A stretch of DNA of 64,000 nt from AP-15 sp963738185 (GTDB lineage: Bacteria > Pseudomonadota > Alphaproteobacteria > ATCC43930 > CGMCC-115725), in contig CAVTVA010000003.1 of the NCBI GenBank assembly GCA_963738185.1, positions 3,075,490 through 3,139,489 on the forward strand, read 5' to 3'. A program made the position numbers and the translations under genes. Below the pieces are notes generated by a model, which was not told the DNA's origin, did no database searches, and was given only the letters and a program-made list of their open reading frames with translations. This document shows, in pieces, positions 1 to 6,977 of this stretch (position 1 is the stretch's first letter; each line of letters opens with the position of its first letter).

Positions 1-75
1 AATCACCCCGCTTCCGAACCCAACGGTCCGAGCTTGAATGACGACCATCGAATGCTGCCTCCGACCGGGTACTCG

Positions 76-639
76 TCAAGCCGCGGCGCGGAACGGATAA
101 AGAAGCAAACGTCGGTACCCGCCTTGCATCATCGTAAAGCCGAGCCTTGTCAGGCGAACGATACGGTCTCGGAGATCGTGGGTCTTCCAGCCGCGCTTCG
201 GTACGCGCTCGGTGCCGAAGAGAGCCGTGGCGATCTCGCGGTAGCTGGCGCTGTCGAGCCGCGCGTCGAGCGCGCGAAGTGCGAGCACGAGGCGGTCACG
301 CCGCGGCGCCGGCAATCCCGCCAGCTCGCGACCCGGGGTGCCGCCGGCTAGCCCGCGCCATAGCCGCAGCGCGGCGGCGGCGCGAACTTCGAACAGCCGG
401 TCGAGCGGCAGCAAGACGCAAGCGGTCTCGTTGCCGGGATCGTCGACCAGGTGAATGCGATGCAAACTGCCCCGGAGCGCGACCAGACGCTCGGGTCCAG
501 CCTCGGCGAAGACTCGGCCAAGATGGGCGGCGATCCGCACGCCAGGGGCGGCAAGATCCCAGGGGAGCGGTGCGACGGCGATGACGCTCGGTAGCGCCTG
601 CGCGGTCCACAACACGGGGCGCGCGTCGGCATCATTCAT
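76..639 (-). CDS. DUF2285 protein, FseA C-terminal-half-like
   Basis: 187 codons from the ATG at 639. The product has the DUF2285 fold seen in transfer regulators of rhizobial integrative elements; the WTAQALPS segment near the start and the KRGWKTHDLRDRIVRLTRLG segment near the C-terminus fit the family. The start lies inside the end of the DUF6499 ORF (632-847), and this ORF is in the +1 frame relative to it. In the Mesorhizobium loti R7A symbiosis island the same two domains are encoded by msi172 and msi171 and joined by +1 programmed frameshifting into FseA, the activator of excisionase expression. It may therefore be made mainly as the second half of a fused activator. Family assignment is confident; the fused product is inferred. 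Confidence 0.72.
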   Translation of the reverse strand: MNDADARPVLWTAQALPSVIAVAPLPWDLAAPGVRIAAHLGRVFAEAGPERLVALRGSLHRIHLVDDPGNETACVLLPLDRLFEVRAAAALRLWRGLAGGTPGRELAGLPAPRRDRLVLALRALDARLDSASYREIATALFGTERVPKRGWKTHDLRDRIVRLTRLGFTMMQGGYRRLLLYPFRAAA

Positions 640-652
640 GGGCGTCGGGAAA
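632..652 (-). promoter_or_regulatory. Candidate +1 programmed frameshift site
   Basis: On the minus strand the DUF6499 frame reads TTT CCC GAC near its end (TTTCCC at 652-647) and then terminates at a TGA six codons after the CCC. A +1 slip of the CCC codon to CCG would continue as P-T-P-M-N-D into the DUF2285 ORF, the expected continuation of fused homologues. The frame relation (+1), the short overlap and the domain pair match FseA of the R7A symbiosis island. A plain indel error cannot be excluded, because such errors occur elsewhere in this window. Confidence 0.55.
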
Positions 653-847
653 TCGCACGCCCCAGCGCCGCGCGAACCCGTCGAGGTCGTCGGCGCTGAG
701 GGCCCCCCGCTGGGCAGCCAGTTCGAGCCTTCGGCGGTCGCGCTGGAACGCGCTGTTGCGGCGCAGGAACTCCCAGGCGAAGCCCGGCGCATCGAGGGAG
801 CGCAGATGCTCGTAAGCGGCGGGCGAGCGCCAATCGGCCCCGGGCAT
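632..847 (-). CDS. DUF6499 small protein, FseA N-terminal-half-like
   Basis: 71 codons. It contains the DUF6499 signature: DWRSPAAYEHLRSLD near residues 5-19, then an aromatic WEFLRRN, and it ends in RRWGVRFPDAHE. A GGGGGAAG Shine-Dalgarno sequence sits about 8 nt before the ATG at 847 (minus strand). The 3' end overlaps the DUF2285 ORF by 8 nt. Full-length homologues in other alphaproteobacteria have DUF6499 and DUF2285 in one polypeptide, joined right after the W-G-x-R-F motif, which is where the frames switch here. It probably acts as the DNA-binding or activator N-terminus of a transfer regulator, alone or after frameshifting. Confidence 0.7.
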   Translation of the reverse strand: MPGADWRSPAAYEHLRSLDAPGFAWEFLRRNSAFQRDRRRLELAAQRGALSADDLDGFARRWGVRFPDAHE

Positions 848-855
848 GATTACTA

Positions 856-891
856 CTTCCCCCAATCGCCGTACGTCGGCTTCGGGGGAAG
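856..891 (-). promoter_or_regulatory. RBS-sequestering hairpin before the DUF6499 ORF
   Basis: In the minus-strand transcript CTTCCCCC (891-884 read as RNA) can pair perfectly with GGGGGAAG (863-856), which is the Shine-Dalgarno sequence of the DUF6499 ORF. The 20-nt loop contains a further GCCG/CGGC stem. The structure would hide the ribosome binding site, so translation of the activator may be held down until something opens it. Pairing is read from the sequence; regulation is inferred. Confidence 0.5.
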
Positions 892-966
892 ATTCGCTCG
901 CGGTTGGCGTGAGCGCTACCAGCAGGCCGTGCAACGGCGGTTGCCGATCCGGCAAAGCACAAGGTT

Positions 967-1245
967 TCAGTGAGGGGCGCCGCCGCGCAGCAGGTGCTTG
1001 AAGCCGCTCTCGGCCATCCAGCGGGCGCGCGCGAGATGCGTTTCCCAGGCGCGCCGCGCCCGCGCCGGCTCGCGGGCGGGATCGATACGCAGGACGAGCC
1101 TTGCGACCTCCCGCCAGTCCGCGCCGTCGCGCTCGGCATCCAGCAGCCGCAAATAGGTGACGACGTGCTGCTCGTCGTAGCCCGTCAAGACGGCGACCGT
1201 CGGCGCGGTGTCCGCGACAGGCGGGTCGAGCGGCGGAGTTTGCAT
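967..1245 (-). CDS. Short DUF2285 protein, QseM-type antiactivator candidate
   Basis: 92 aa with a DUF2285-type core: LTGYDEQHVVTYLRLLDAE near residue 20, a long helical middle, and the C-terminal WMAESGFKHLL motif. Stand-alone DUF2285 proteins of about 80-95 aa act as antiactivators (QseM, FseM) in the M. loti R7A island, where they bind TraR and FseA. It lies 15 nt downstream of the XRE gene and upstream of the DUF6499/DUF2285 pair on the same strand, which fits a small control module. The antiactivator role is inferred from size, family and context. Confidence 0.62.
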   Translation of the reverse strand: MQTPPLDPPVADTAPTVAVLTGYDEQHVVTYLRLLDAERDGADWREVARLVLRIDPAREPARARRAWETHLARARWMAESGFKHLLRGGAPH

Positions 1246-1260
1246 GAGCCGGATGTCCCG

Positions 1261-1527
1261 TTAAGTCCTGGGCTCGCTCGCGGCGGCGCTGCTGCTGGCG
1301 CCGTTCAGCAACATGACGCCGCACCCGCGGTCGGATTCGATGAATACGATGCCGGCGGCTTCCAGCGCGCGACGCACCTGGTCGCGCGTGCTCTCGTGCA
1401 CCAGGAGGCCGCGCTCCAACTCCAGGCGCTTGAGCGCGGTGAGCGCGACGACGGCCTTCTCGGCGAGCATCTCTTGGGTCCAATTCAGCAAGGCTCGCGC
1501 GGCCCGAACCTGGCGGCCGGTGATCAT
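1261..1527 (-). CDS. XRE-family HTH repressor, QseC-like
   Basis: 88 aa. An HTH spans about residues 5-55 (QVRAARALLNWTQEMLAEKA, then VVALTALKRLE), the compact alphaproteobacterial XRE type with the RAARALLNWTQ start. GGAGG lies at 1541-1537, 9 nt before the ATG at 1527. It heads the minus-strand regulator cluster, and two perfect palindromes lie at its start and in its promoter region, suggesting autoregulation. QseC is the HTH repressor paired with QseM in the R7A island; the match here is by context and size. Confidence 0.68.
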   Translation of the reverse strand: MITGRQVRAARALLNWTQEMLAEKAVVALTALKRLELERGLLVHESTRDQVRRALEAAGIVFIESDRGCGVMLLNGASSSAAASEPRT

Positions 1528-1538
1528 GCATGATCACC
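1519..1538 (-). promoter_or_regulatory. Palindrome covering the XRE start codon and RBS
   Basis: The perfect 20-bp palindrome GGTGATCATGCATGATCACC covers the ATG and the end of the Shine-Dalgarno sequence of the XRE gene. It could be an operator or an mRNA hairpin controlling translation. Confidence 0.5.
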
Positions 1539-1565
1539 TCCGACAAACGGGCCGATCGTACCAGC

Positions 1566-1588
1566 AACACGACTATAATAGTCGTGTT
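1566..1588 (-). promoter_or_regulatory. Palindromic operator overlapping the XRE promoter
   Basis: Perfect inverted repeat with 11-bp arms (AACACGACTAT and its complement) around one central base. The minus strand reads TATTAT within it, a plausible -10 about 45 nt upstream of the XRE start, so a repressor bound here would block the promoter. Binding by the XRE protein is inferred. Confidence 0.5.
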
Positions 1589-1694
1589 GAGTTCGATGCT
1601 GAAGCACCCGATGAGGGCGCTTCCCCGCGGATGCGTCGACGTCCCGACCGATAGCCGATCGATCTATCGAGATGCAGAGACGGAGCAGGCGGAG

Positions 1695-2172
1695 TTACTC
1701 CTGTCGGCTCGCGGCAGTCGCCAGCTGCTGGGCCGTACCCGGCGGCGAGGGTCTGACGGTGTCGAGCGGGTCCGCCAAAAGAGTCATCCGCGTCCAGGCT
1801 GTTGCCCCGACGAGGACCGCGCCGATGATGGCGAACGCCTGGCGCCATCCCTCGGAGGGCACGCCGATCTGCGCCAGGCCGAGAGTTGCGTGATAGCCGG
1901 CGACTGCGGCCGGGGCAAACAGCAGCGCAATCGCAGCTCGGACGAGCAGCGACCGGGTCGCCGCGAAAGCGAGTTTGTCCGGCCGCAAGCGTGACGACGC
2001 CGGTGAGGACGCCGACAAACATCGCGCCGATCACGCCGGCGCCGCTGTGAAAGGCGGCAAGGCCCGCGGTGATGCTTGCGAAAAACGGGAGCGCGTAGAC
2101 GGCCACCGCGAAGAGCAGCCAGCAGAAGAACCCGATGCCGAACACGCCGAGAAGGATGCCGATGAGGATCAT
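1695..2172 (-). pseudogene. Frameshifted small integral membrane protein
   Basis: The first frame starts at ATG 2172 with a good RBS and encodes hydrophobic segments (MILIGILLGVFGIGFFCWLL and ITAGLAAFHSGAGVIGAMFVG), running to about base 1978. The matching second half (DKLAFAATRSLLVRAAIALL, then YHATLGLAQIGVPSEGWRQA) is in another frame and ends at 1695. Together they resemble a membrane protein of roughly 155 aa that I recall from alphaproteobacterial mobile islands; its function is unknown. One base is gained or lost near 1975-1980. It may be a true pseudogene or a sequencing error. Confidence 0.55.
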
Positions 2173-2521
2173 GGTGGTGGTCTCCCCGACAAGGGTCGAG
2201 CGAGTTGCGCCTCCACCACCTCCACGGCGCCAAATCAGTATAGCCGATGCCAGCACGGCAGGAAATATGTTCCACGGATGCTTGATCCGTGAGGTCCTCT
2301 CCTCTGCCGATCGGGGCCTTCGGCTTCTGCCAAACGACAAATCAGCGTCCGCAAGCGGCCGTCCGGATGACCGTTCGGCTCACCGGTCAGATCGGGTATA
2401 TTAGCCGACGCCATTGCGCTCGGCGTCGGCCGCCGGTGTGCCCATTTGCGGTCCTTGCTCAGTGCGAGAGCGGCGACTGAAGCGTATTTATCCTGGCTCA
2501 CCAATAAGTGCCGCGCCTGCG
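2173..2521. other. Non-coding stretch between two remnants
   Basis: About 350 bases without an ORF that resembles a protein family. The open frames on both strands are typical chance frames of GC-rich DNA. I see no repeat or RNA signal. Confidence 0.4.
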
Positions 2522-2889
2522 TCACCTCAATGCCGCAACCGCCGCGTAGGCCCTCAGCTCCCGCTCCACATCGTAACCGCTGGTCCCGAAGATGATGCCG
2601 GTGGCGCCGCCGGCCTCGAGCGTCGCAATGGCCGAGGCTTGTGCCATCGGGTGGCGGTAGCTCAGGATCAGCATGGAGGGCCGATTTTGATGCGCTTCGT
2701 CTTTTCGGCGATACGGGCGAGAGTGCCCCAGATGTCGTGGCCGAAGGCGGGAACCTCGGGGCACCAGACCACGCGAAAGCCGAGGTCTTCGGCAAGAAGC
2801 GCGTACTCGACGGTTCGTGGGCCAGGCGGCAGGCGGAAGTCATAGGTCAGCACGGGCCGATCCAGGGATAAGCGTTTCGGCTCAATGCT
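2522..2889 (-). pseudogene. Truncated, frameshifted luciferase-like monooxygenase
   Basis: Two pieces of the N-terminal region of a luciferase-like flavin monooxygenase lie in different frames. The first, ending at 2668, contains RTVEYALLAEDLGFRVVWCP and IAEKTKRIKIGP. The second, ending at 2522, contains LSYRHPMAQASAIATLE, which normally follows directly, and then GYDVERELRAYAA. No credible start codon precedes the first piece, and most of the barrel is missing. It lies 3 bp beyond the end of the SDR gene on the same strand. This is a dead fragment. Confidence 0.6.
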
Positions 2890-2891
2890 CT

Positions 2892-3659
2892 TTACAGAGC
2901 CGTCATACCGCCGTCCACGAACAGCAGGGCGCCGGTGACGTAGGAGGCATCGTCGGAGGCCAGAAACAGGATCGCGGCGGCGACCTCCTCGGCCCTGCCC
3001 GCGCGTTGCAGCATGGTGCCTTGTGCGGCCCTGGCGTTGTATTGCTCGACGCTCTCGCCGGAAGCTGCGATGCGGCGCTGGTGGAACGGCGTGAATATCG
3101 GGCCAGGGCCGACGGCATTCACCCGGATGCCCTCCGGCGAATGGTCGGCGGCAAGCGCCCGCGTCAAACCCGCAACCGCAGCCTTGGTGGTGTCGTACTG
3201 CAGGTTGCCGCCGCCCGCGACGATGGACCGTACGGAGGCGACGTTGACGATGGCGCCGGCCTTGTTGCGGCGCATCAGCGGAACCGCCGCCTTGGCACAG
3301 AAGACGTAGCTCATCAGGTTGACGCTGAGGATCTCGTTCCAGCTCGCCGCACTCGCCTCGTCGACCTTCTCGTATTTGCGGATGCCGGCATTGTTGACGA
3401 GGATGTCGAGGCGTCCGAACTTCTGCGCGGCACCGTCGACGAAGGCGAGGCATGCCGCCTCGCTACCAACGTCAGCGTGCGTGAAGGCAACCTTGGCGCC
3501 GGAGGTCTCGAGCTCGCCCGCCACGCGCTGGCCGCGCTCACCATCCCGATCGCAGAATGCGACGCTCGCGCCCTCGGCGAGGAACCGTCTGACCGTCGCC
3601 TCGCCAATCCCCGATGCCCCGCCCGTCACCGCTGCGACCTTGCCATCGAGCCTTCCCAT
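2892..3659 (-). CDS. SDR-family oxidoreductase
   Basis: 255 aa classical short-chain dehydrogenase/reductase. It has the TGGASGIG nucleotide-binding turn (12-19), NNAG (89-92), catalytic Ser142 and the Y155-x3-K159 pair (YDTTK). The C-terminus SDDASYVTGALLFVDGG is typical. The ATG at 3659 is preceded by AAGGTGG, so longer upstream forms are unlikely. The substrate cannot be told from sequence. It lies downstream of the alpha/beta hydrolase on the same strand (145-bp gap), so the two may be co-transcribed. Confidence 0.85.
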   Translation of the reverse strand: MGRLDGKVAAVTGGASGIGEATVRRFLAEGASVAFCDRDGERGQRVAGELETSGAKVAFTHADVGSEAACLAFVDGAAQKFGRLDILVNNAGIRKYEKVDEASAASWNEILSVNLMSYVFCAKAAVPLMRRNKAGAIVNVASVRSIVAGGGNLQYDTTKAAVAGLTRALAADHSPEGIRVNAVGPGPIFTPFHQRRIAASGESVEQYNARAAQGTMLQRAGRAEEVAAAILFLASDDASYVTGALLFVDGGMTAL

Positions 3660-3803
3660 CTTCGCCACCTTCGCATTGCGAAACGCTGATACACGATACG
3701 TCGTGTCCATCCGGCGGGCACCCCCTTGTTGGCCCGGCCCGAGTGACTCTGCAGCCCTTAGCACCTTGATCGTCGCCACCATCTTTGTGACGCTGCGACC
3801 CGG

Positions 3804-4658
3804 CTAGACGGGATAGCGCGCGAGATGCTCCAGCAGTAGCGCAGTGACCTGCTCCGGCTTTTGGTCGGCGGCGTGGTGACCGCCGCCCTGCAGCACCGCA
3901 AACTGGTAGGGCGCGTCGATGAACTCCGCCGTCCCTTCGGCCGCCATTCGGCCGACGGTGTCGTCGGCGTCGCCCCAGATAAACAGGGTCGGGACCTTTG
4001 TCTGGCCGACCATTGGCCGCTCGCCGCGCGCACGGTACCACGCGAGCGCCGCCTCCATGGCCGGCGGGTTGCCGAGCACCGACAAATGCCGTTCGATCGC
4101 GTCCGCAGGCAGCCCGTTGCGCGTCAGCCGATCGCGCACCCAGGCGACATTGTTAGCCAGCAAACGCGGTCCGGCGTCGGGATCGAGGAGTTCGCGATGA
4201 TGCCGCGAGCGGTGGGGTTGTTCCGGGTCGTTCTGCATTGCGCGCGCGAACGAAATGGGATGCGGTCGCGACAGCATCGTCAGCGAGGCGAGACGCTCCG
4301 GGTAGCGGTCGGCGATGATCCACGACAGGCTGCCGCCCCAGTCGTGGCCGACGAGGTGGAAGCGGCTGCCCCCACGCCGGACCGCCGCGACGATGTCGAG
4401 CGCATCGCCGATCAGCTTCTCGATGCCGTAATTGTCGAAGACCGCCGGATCGGGCCGCGCCTCGGCGGCGTAGCCGCGCTGGTTGGGCGCGACCGCGAAA
4501 TACCCCGCCTCGGCCAGCGCCGGGATCTGGTTCGCCCAGAAATGTCGCGACACGCAGAACCCGTGCAGCATCAGCACCAAGGGAGACGTTTCCGAGCCTG
4601 CTATCGAGGTATCGAAGGTGAGGCCGGGTGCCGTCGTTATCTTGCGGACTTCGATCAT
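3804..4658 (-). CDS. Alpha/beta hydrolase, epoxide-hydrolase-like
   Basis: 284 aa. The oxyanion-hole motif HGF is at 32-34, the nucleophile elbow GHDWGG has Asp106 as nucleophile, a cap region follows, and WGDADDTVG and GGGHHAADQ supply the acid and His. An Asp nucleophile with DWGG points to soluble epoxide hydrolases or haloacid-dehalogenase-like enzymes rather than esterases. The start at 4658 gives the usual family length; an upstream in-frame extension of 37 codons looks spurious. The hydrolysed substrate is unknown. Confidence 0.82.
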   Translation of the reverse strand: MIEVRKITTAPGLTFDTSIAGSETSPLVLMLHGFCVSRHFWANQIPALAEAGYFAVAPNQRGYAAEARPDPAVFDNYGIEKLIGDALDIVAAVRRGGSRFHLVGHDWGGSLSWIIADRYPERLASLTMLSRPHPISFARAMQNDPEQPHRSRHHRELLDPDAGPRLLANNVAWVRDRLTRNGLPADAIERHLSVLGNPPAMEAALAWYRARGERPMVGQTKVPTLFIWGDADDTVGRMAAEGTAEFIDAPYQFAVLQGGGHHAADQKPEQVTALLLEHLARYPV

Positions 4659-4753
4659 CGTGGCGGCCTCGTCGGAATGGCTGGGAGAAAGCAGCAATAG
4701 CCGCTTCACCGCCCGCGCAAAAGCGGGCCGGGGGTGGAAGACCGCGGCACGGC

Positions 4754-4786
4754 TTGACAACCAATCCATTTGTTCTTCTTATGTTC
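4754..4786 (+). promoter_or_regulatory. LexA-controlled promoter upstream of the dinB fragment
   Basis: TTGACA (4754-4759), a 17-nt spacer and TCTTAT (4777-4782) make a sigma-70-type promoter. Overlapping the -10 is GTTC-N7-GTTC (4772-4786), the alphaproteobacterial LexA box. The following ORF begins as DNA polymerase IV, a classic SOS gene, which supports the assignment. Confidence 0.75.
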
Positions 4787-4858
4787 TGGTCAATAAGCCT
4801 CTGAATCCGCAAGCTGCGGGCTGCTGATTCCGAGGGGCGTGCGAGGTGAACGGTCGGG

Positions 4859-5018
4859 ATGGAAGCGGCAGCAACTATCCTCCATGCGGATTTGGACGCC
4901 TTCTATGCCTCGGTCGAGCAGCTGCTCGACCCGTCATTGCGCGGCAGGCCGATTGCGGTTGGTGGCGGGGTTGTGCTTGCTGCTTCTTACGAAGCCAAGG
5001 CCTTCGGGGTCGATGGGT
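4859..5018 (+). pseudogene. dinB: DNA polymerase IV 5' fragment
   Basis: The first 53 codons encode the start of a Y-family polymerase: ILHADLDAFYASVEQ with the first catalytic Asp, then GRPIAVGG and ASYEAKAFGV. After AFGV the expected R-G-M-P sequence is absent and the frame continues into reverse transcriptase sequence. The rest of dinB is not found downstream of the RT, so this is a truncated fragment, not a clean insertion with both halves kept. The SOS promoter 75 bp upstream is intact. Confidence 0.75.
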
Positions 5019-5029
5019 TTAGGCTGAAT

Positions 5030-6687
5030 ATGCCTATCAGCGCCGAGTTGCTCATCCGGAACGGGCTTTTTCCGGAAACCCTCCCTAGCGTCTACACGGC
5101 CAGAGCGATCTGGGCGGCGCTGCCTGTCGTAGCCCCCCCTTACGCGGTAACGGGTCCGGCCGTAGGCCAGCTCTGCAGCTATGATTCCAGCAAGCGCGGC
5201 GGCCTACGTAGGATGTTCGCCGTGCCGCATCCCCTCTTTATCCGTGACAAGGCGTCTTTTTCGAGCGCCACTGGGCAACCCTTGAAGCCTGCTTTGCAGC
5301 TGCGTGCGGATCAACCTCGCATTTTTATTATGGATGGCGTTGGCTACCGTCACATCCGCATTACACCTCATTCTGAGTTACCGCGTATTCGATTGACGAG
5401 TTTGTCACGATTCACATTTTGCTTAGTTGCAGATGTTTCTCGTTGTTACTATTCCATCTACACACACTCAATTCCCTGGGCGATACACGGAAAAGCAGCA
5501 GCAAAGCTCGATACAAATCCGAGCTCAGCTACGGTATTTGGCAAAAGGCTCGACTACGTGGTCAGGCAGCGCAATCAAGACAGACCTTAGGAATACCCGT
5601 CGGGCCAGATGCCTCAAAGGTGATTGCCGAAATAGTTATGTCCGGTGTCGACAAACGGATGATCGAGCTGAGTGGAGTAGAGCCGCCGACCTACGTCCGT
5701 CATGTTGATAATTATTGGATTGGTGCCCATTCACACTCTCAGTGCGAGCGCTGTCTTGCCAACCTGAGGCTGGCATTGGACGATTTCTCGCTTGATATAA
5801 ACGAACTTAAAACTCGAATTGTATCGACAAAGCTGGTTTTCGGAGAGAAGTGGCCATCGCAGATAAAGGACGCTATCACCCAGAAATTTCTTCTGCACAG
5901 AGACGCTGATGCGGACTCTGTAGCAGTCCTGGGAATGATCGTGGAACAAGCGGTCGAAAGCAACGATGATGGCATTATCAAGCGGGCAATCCGAGTATTT
6001 GATCGTCGCAGGCTTTGGCACCAGCATTGGGAATTATTGGAACACTTCCTCGCACAATGTGCCGTGCAGTTTCCGCATTCTTTCGACTACGTAGCACGGG
6101 TTGTCGCTTGGCGGATTCGGACTGGCACCCCAGTTAATCGTGACCTCTGGATCGACATTGCACGAACCACAACCGTGCGTGATGGGAGCCTTGGGAGGGA
6201 TTCCGAAGTTTGCTGGGCTATATGGCTGCTTAAGGAACTGGGATCGCGACTACCGAAAAACATCACAGACGTAATCGCCGAGCACGCGAGTCCGCTAGTG
6301 TTGGCGTTTCTGGCGCACTTCACGCGGCACCGGATGGTAACTGATCGACGACTGATCGAAAAACTTCGGGGCAGGGTCGAGAAGATTGTTTTGCCGGGGA
6401 GTATTGGCCGCTCACTTTGGGGCTATACCATTTGCACGAAGAAGATGCGAGGCTGGGCTGCGGCTGGCACAGTTCCGGTCCTGCGAAGCCTTCATGAGAA
6501 CCGAATTTCAATTATCGATTGGGGCGCGCTACCGCGCGTGTTTGAGACGGATGGTCCGGCACGAAGGCGTCCGCCGTCGCGCGCGATAGAAAATATCGGC
6601 TCTGATTATGCTGAGGATGAAGAAGAGGAGGAGGATGAAGACGAAGATGCCGATTTAGCTGGGCTTGGGGACGAATTTCCTTGTTAG
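5030..6687 (+). pseudogene. Decayed reverse transcriptase, UG/DRT-like
   Basis: About 550 codons if repaired. It has its own ATG at 5030 (AGG upstream) and begins MPISAELLIRNG. Visible RT motifs are GGLRRMFAVPHP; FCLVADVSRCYYSIYTHSIPWA with the first catalytic Asp; TLGIPVGPDASKVIAEIV; and YVRHVDNYWIGA, where the usual Y-V-D-D motif is changed to V-D-N. ELKTRI follows, then a helical C-terminal half and a Glu/Asp-rich tail. One frameshift near 5575 joins the two halves, and a pair of compensating shifts near 5260-5330 hides a segment resembling ERHWATLEACF. The region is visibly more AT-rich than its flanks, indicating transfer. The IYTHSIPWA motif is seen in defence-associated 'unknown group' RTs; the exact class is not assigned. 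With a damaged active site it is probably dead. Confidence 0.65.
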
Positions 6688-6699
6688 AGTTGCCGCTGT

Positions 6700-6721
6700 C
6701 TCGTCAACTCCGGTTGACGAG
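6700..6721 (+). terminator. Hairpin after the reverse transcriptase
   Basis: A 9-bp perfect stem (CTCGTCAAC/GTTGACGAG) with a TCCG loop lies 12 bp after the RT stop codon. No T-run follows, so it may be a weak terminator or a 3'-end stabiliser. The remaining 250 bases to the next gene show no ORF I recognise. Confidence 0.4.
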
Positions 6722-6977
6722 ATAAGGTAAGAGGCGAACAGCGCCTCGCCCACCAATTTCCTGCATCTCGACAGCCATTTGACCTCGCTCGGCCGTCGAC
6801 AGCCTCCCACCGTTTAATTCGCGCGGGCGATCAGAACTCCTTTCGCCGCATCTCGCTCGTCCCCGCGGCCCCGTCGGCTGCCTGAACGGACACCGGCCGT
6901 TCGGCTTTGCCCGATCGGCGCGCCAGAGCCGCGAATTGATGATAGAGATTCCCCATGCATGAATGCGGAGGAGCGCA

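Noticed and set aside
4859..5590. Functional DinB-RT fusion protein
   Set aside because: Only 53 codons of DinB remain, the RT has its own ATG at 5030, and the frame stops at 5590 before the RT active site.
5030..6721. Retron with msr/msd RNA
   Set aside because: No paired inverted repeats or conserved priming G upstream of the RT, and the upstream sequence is dinB. The protein motifs also differ from retron RTs.
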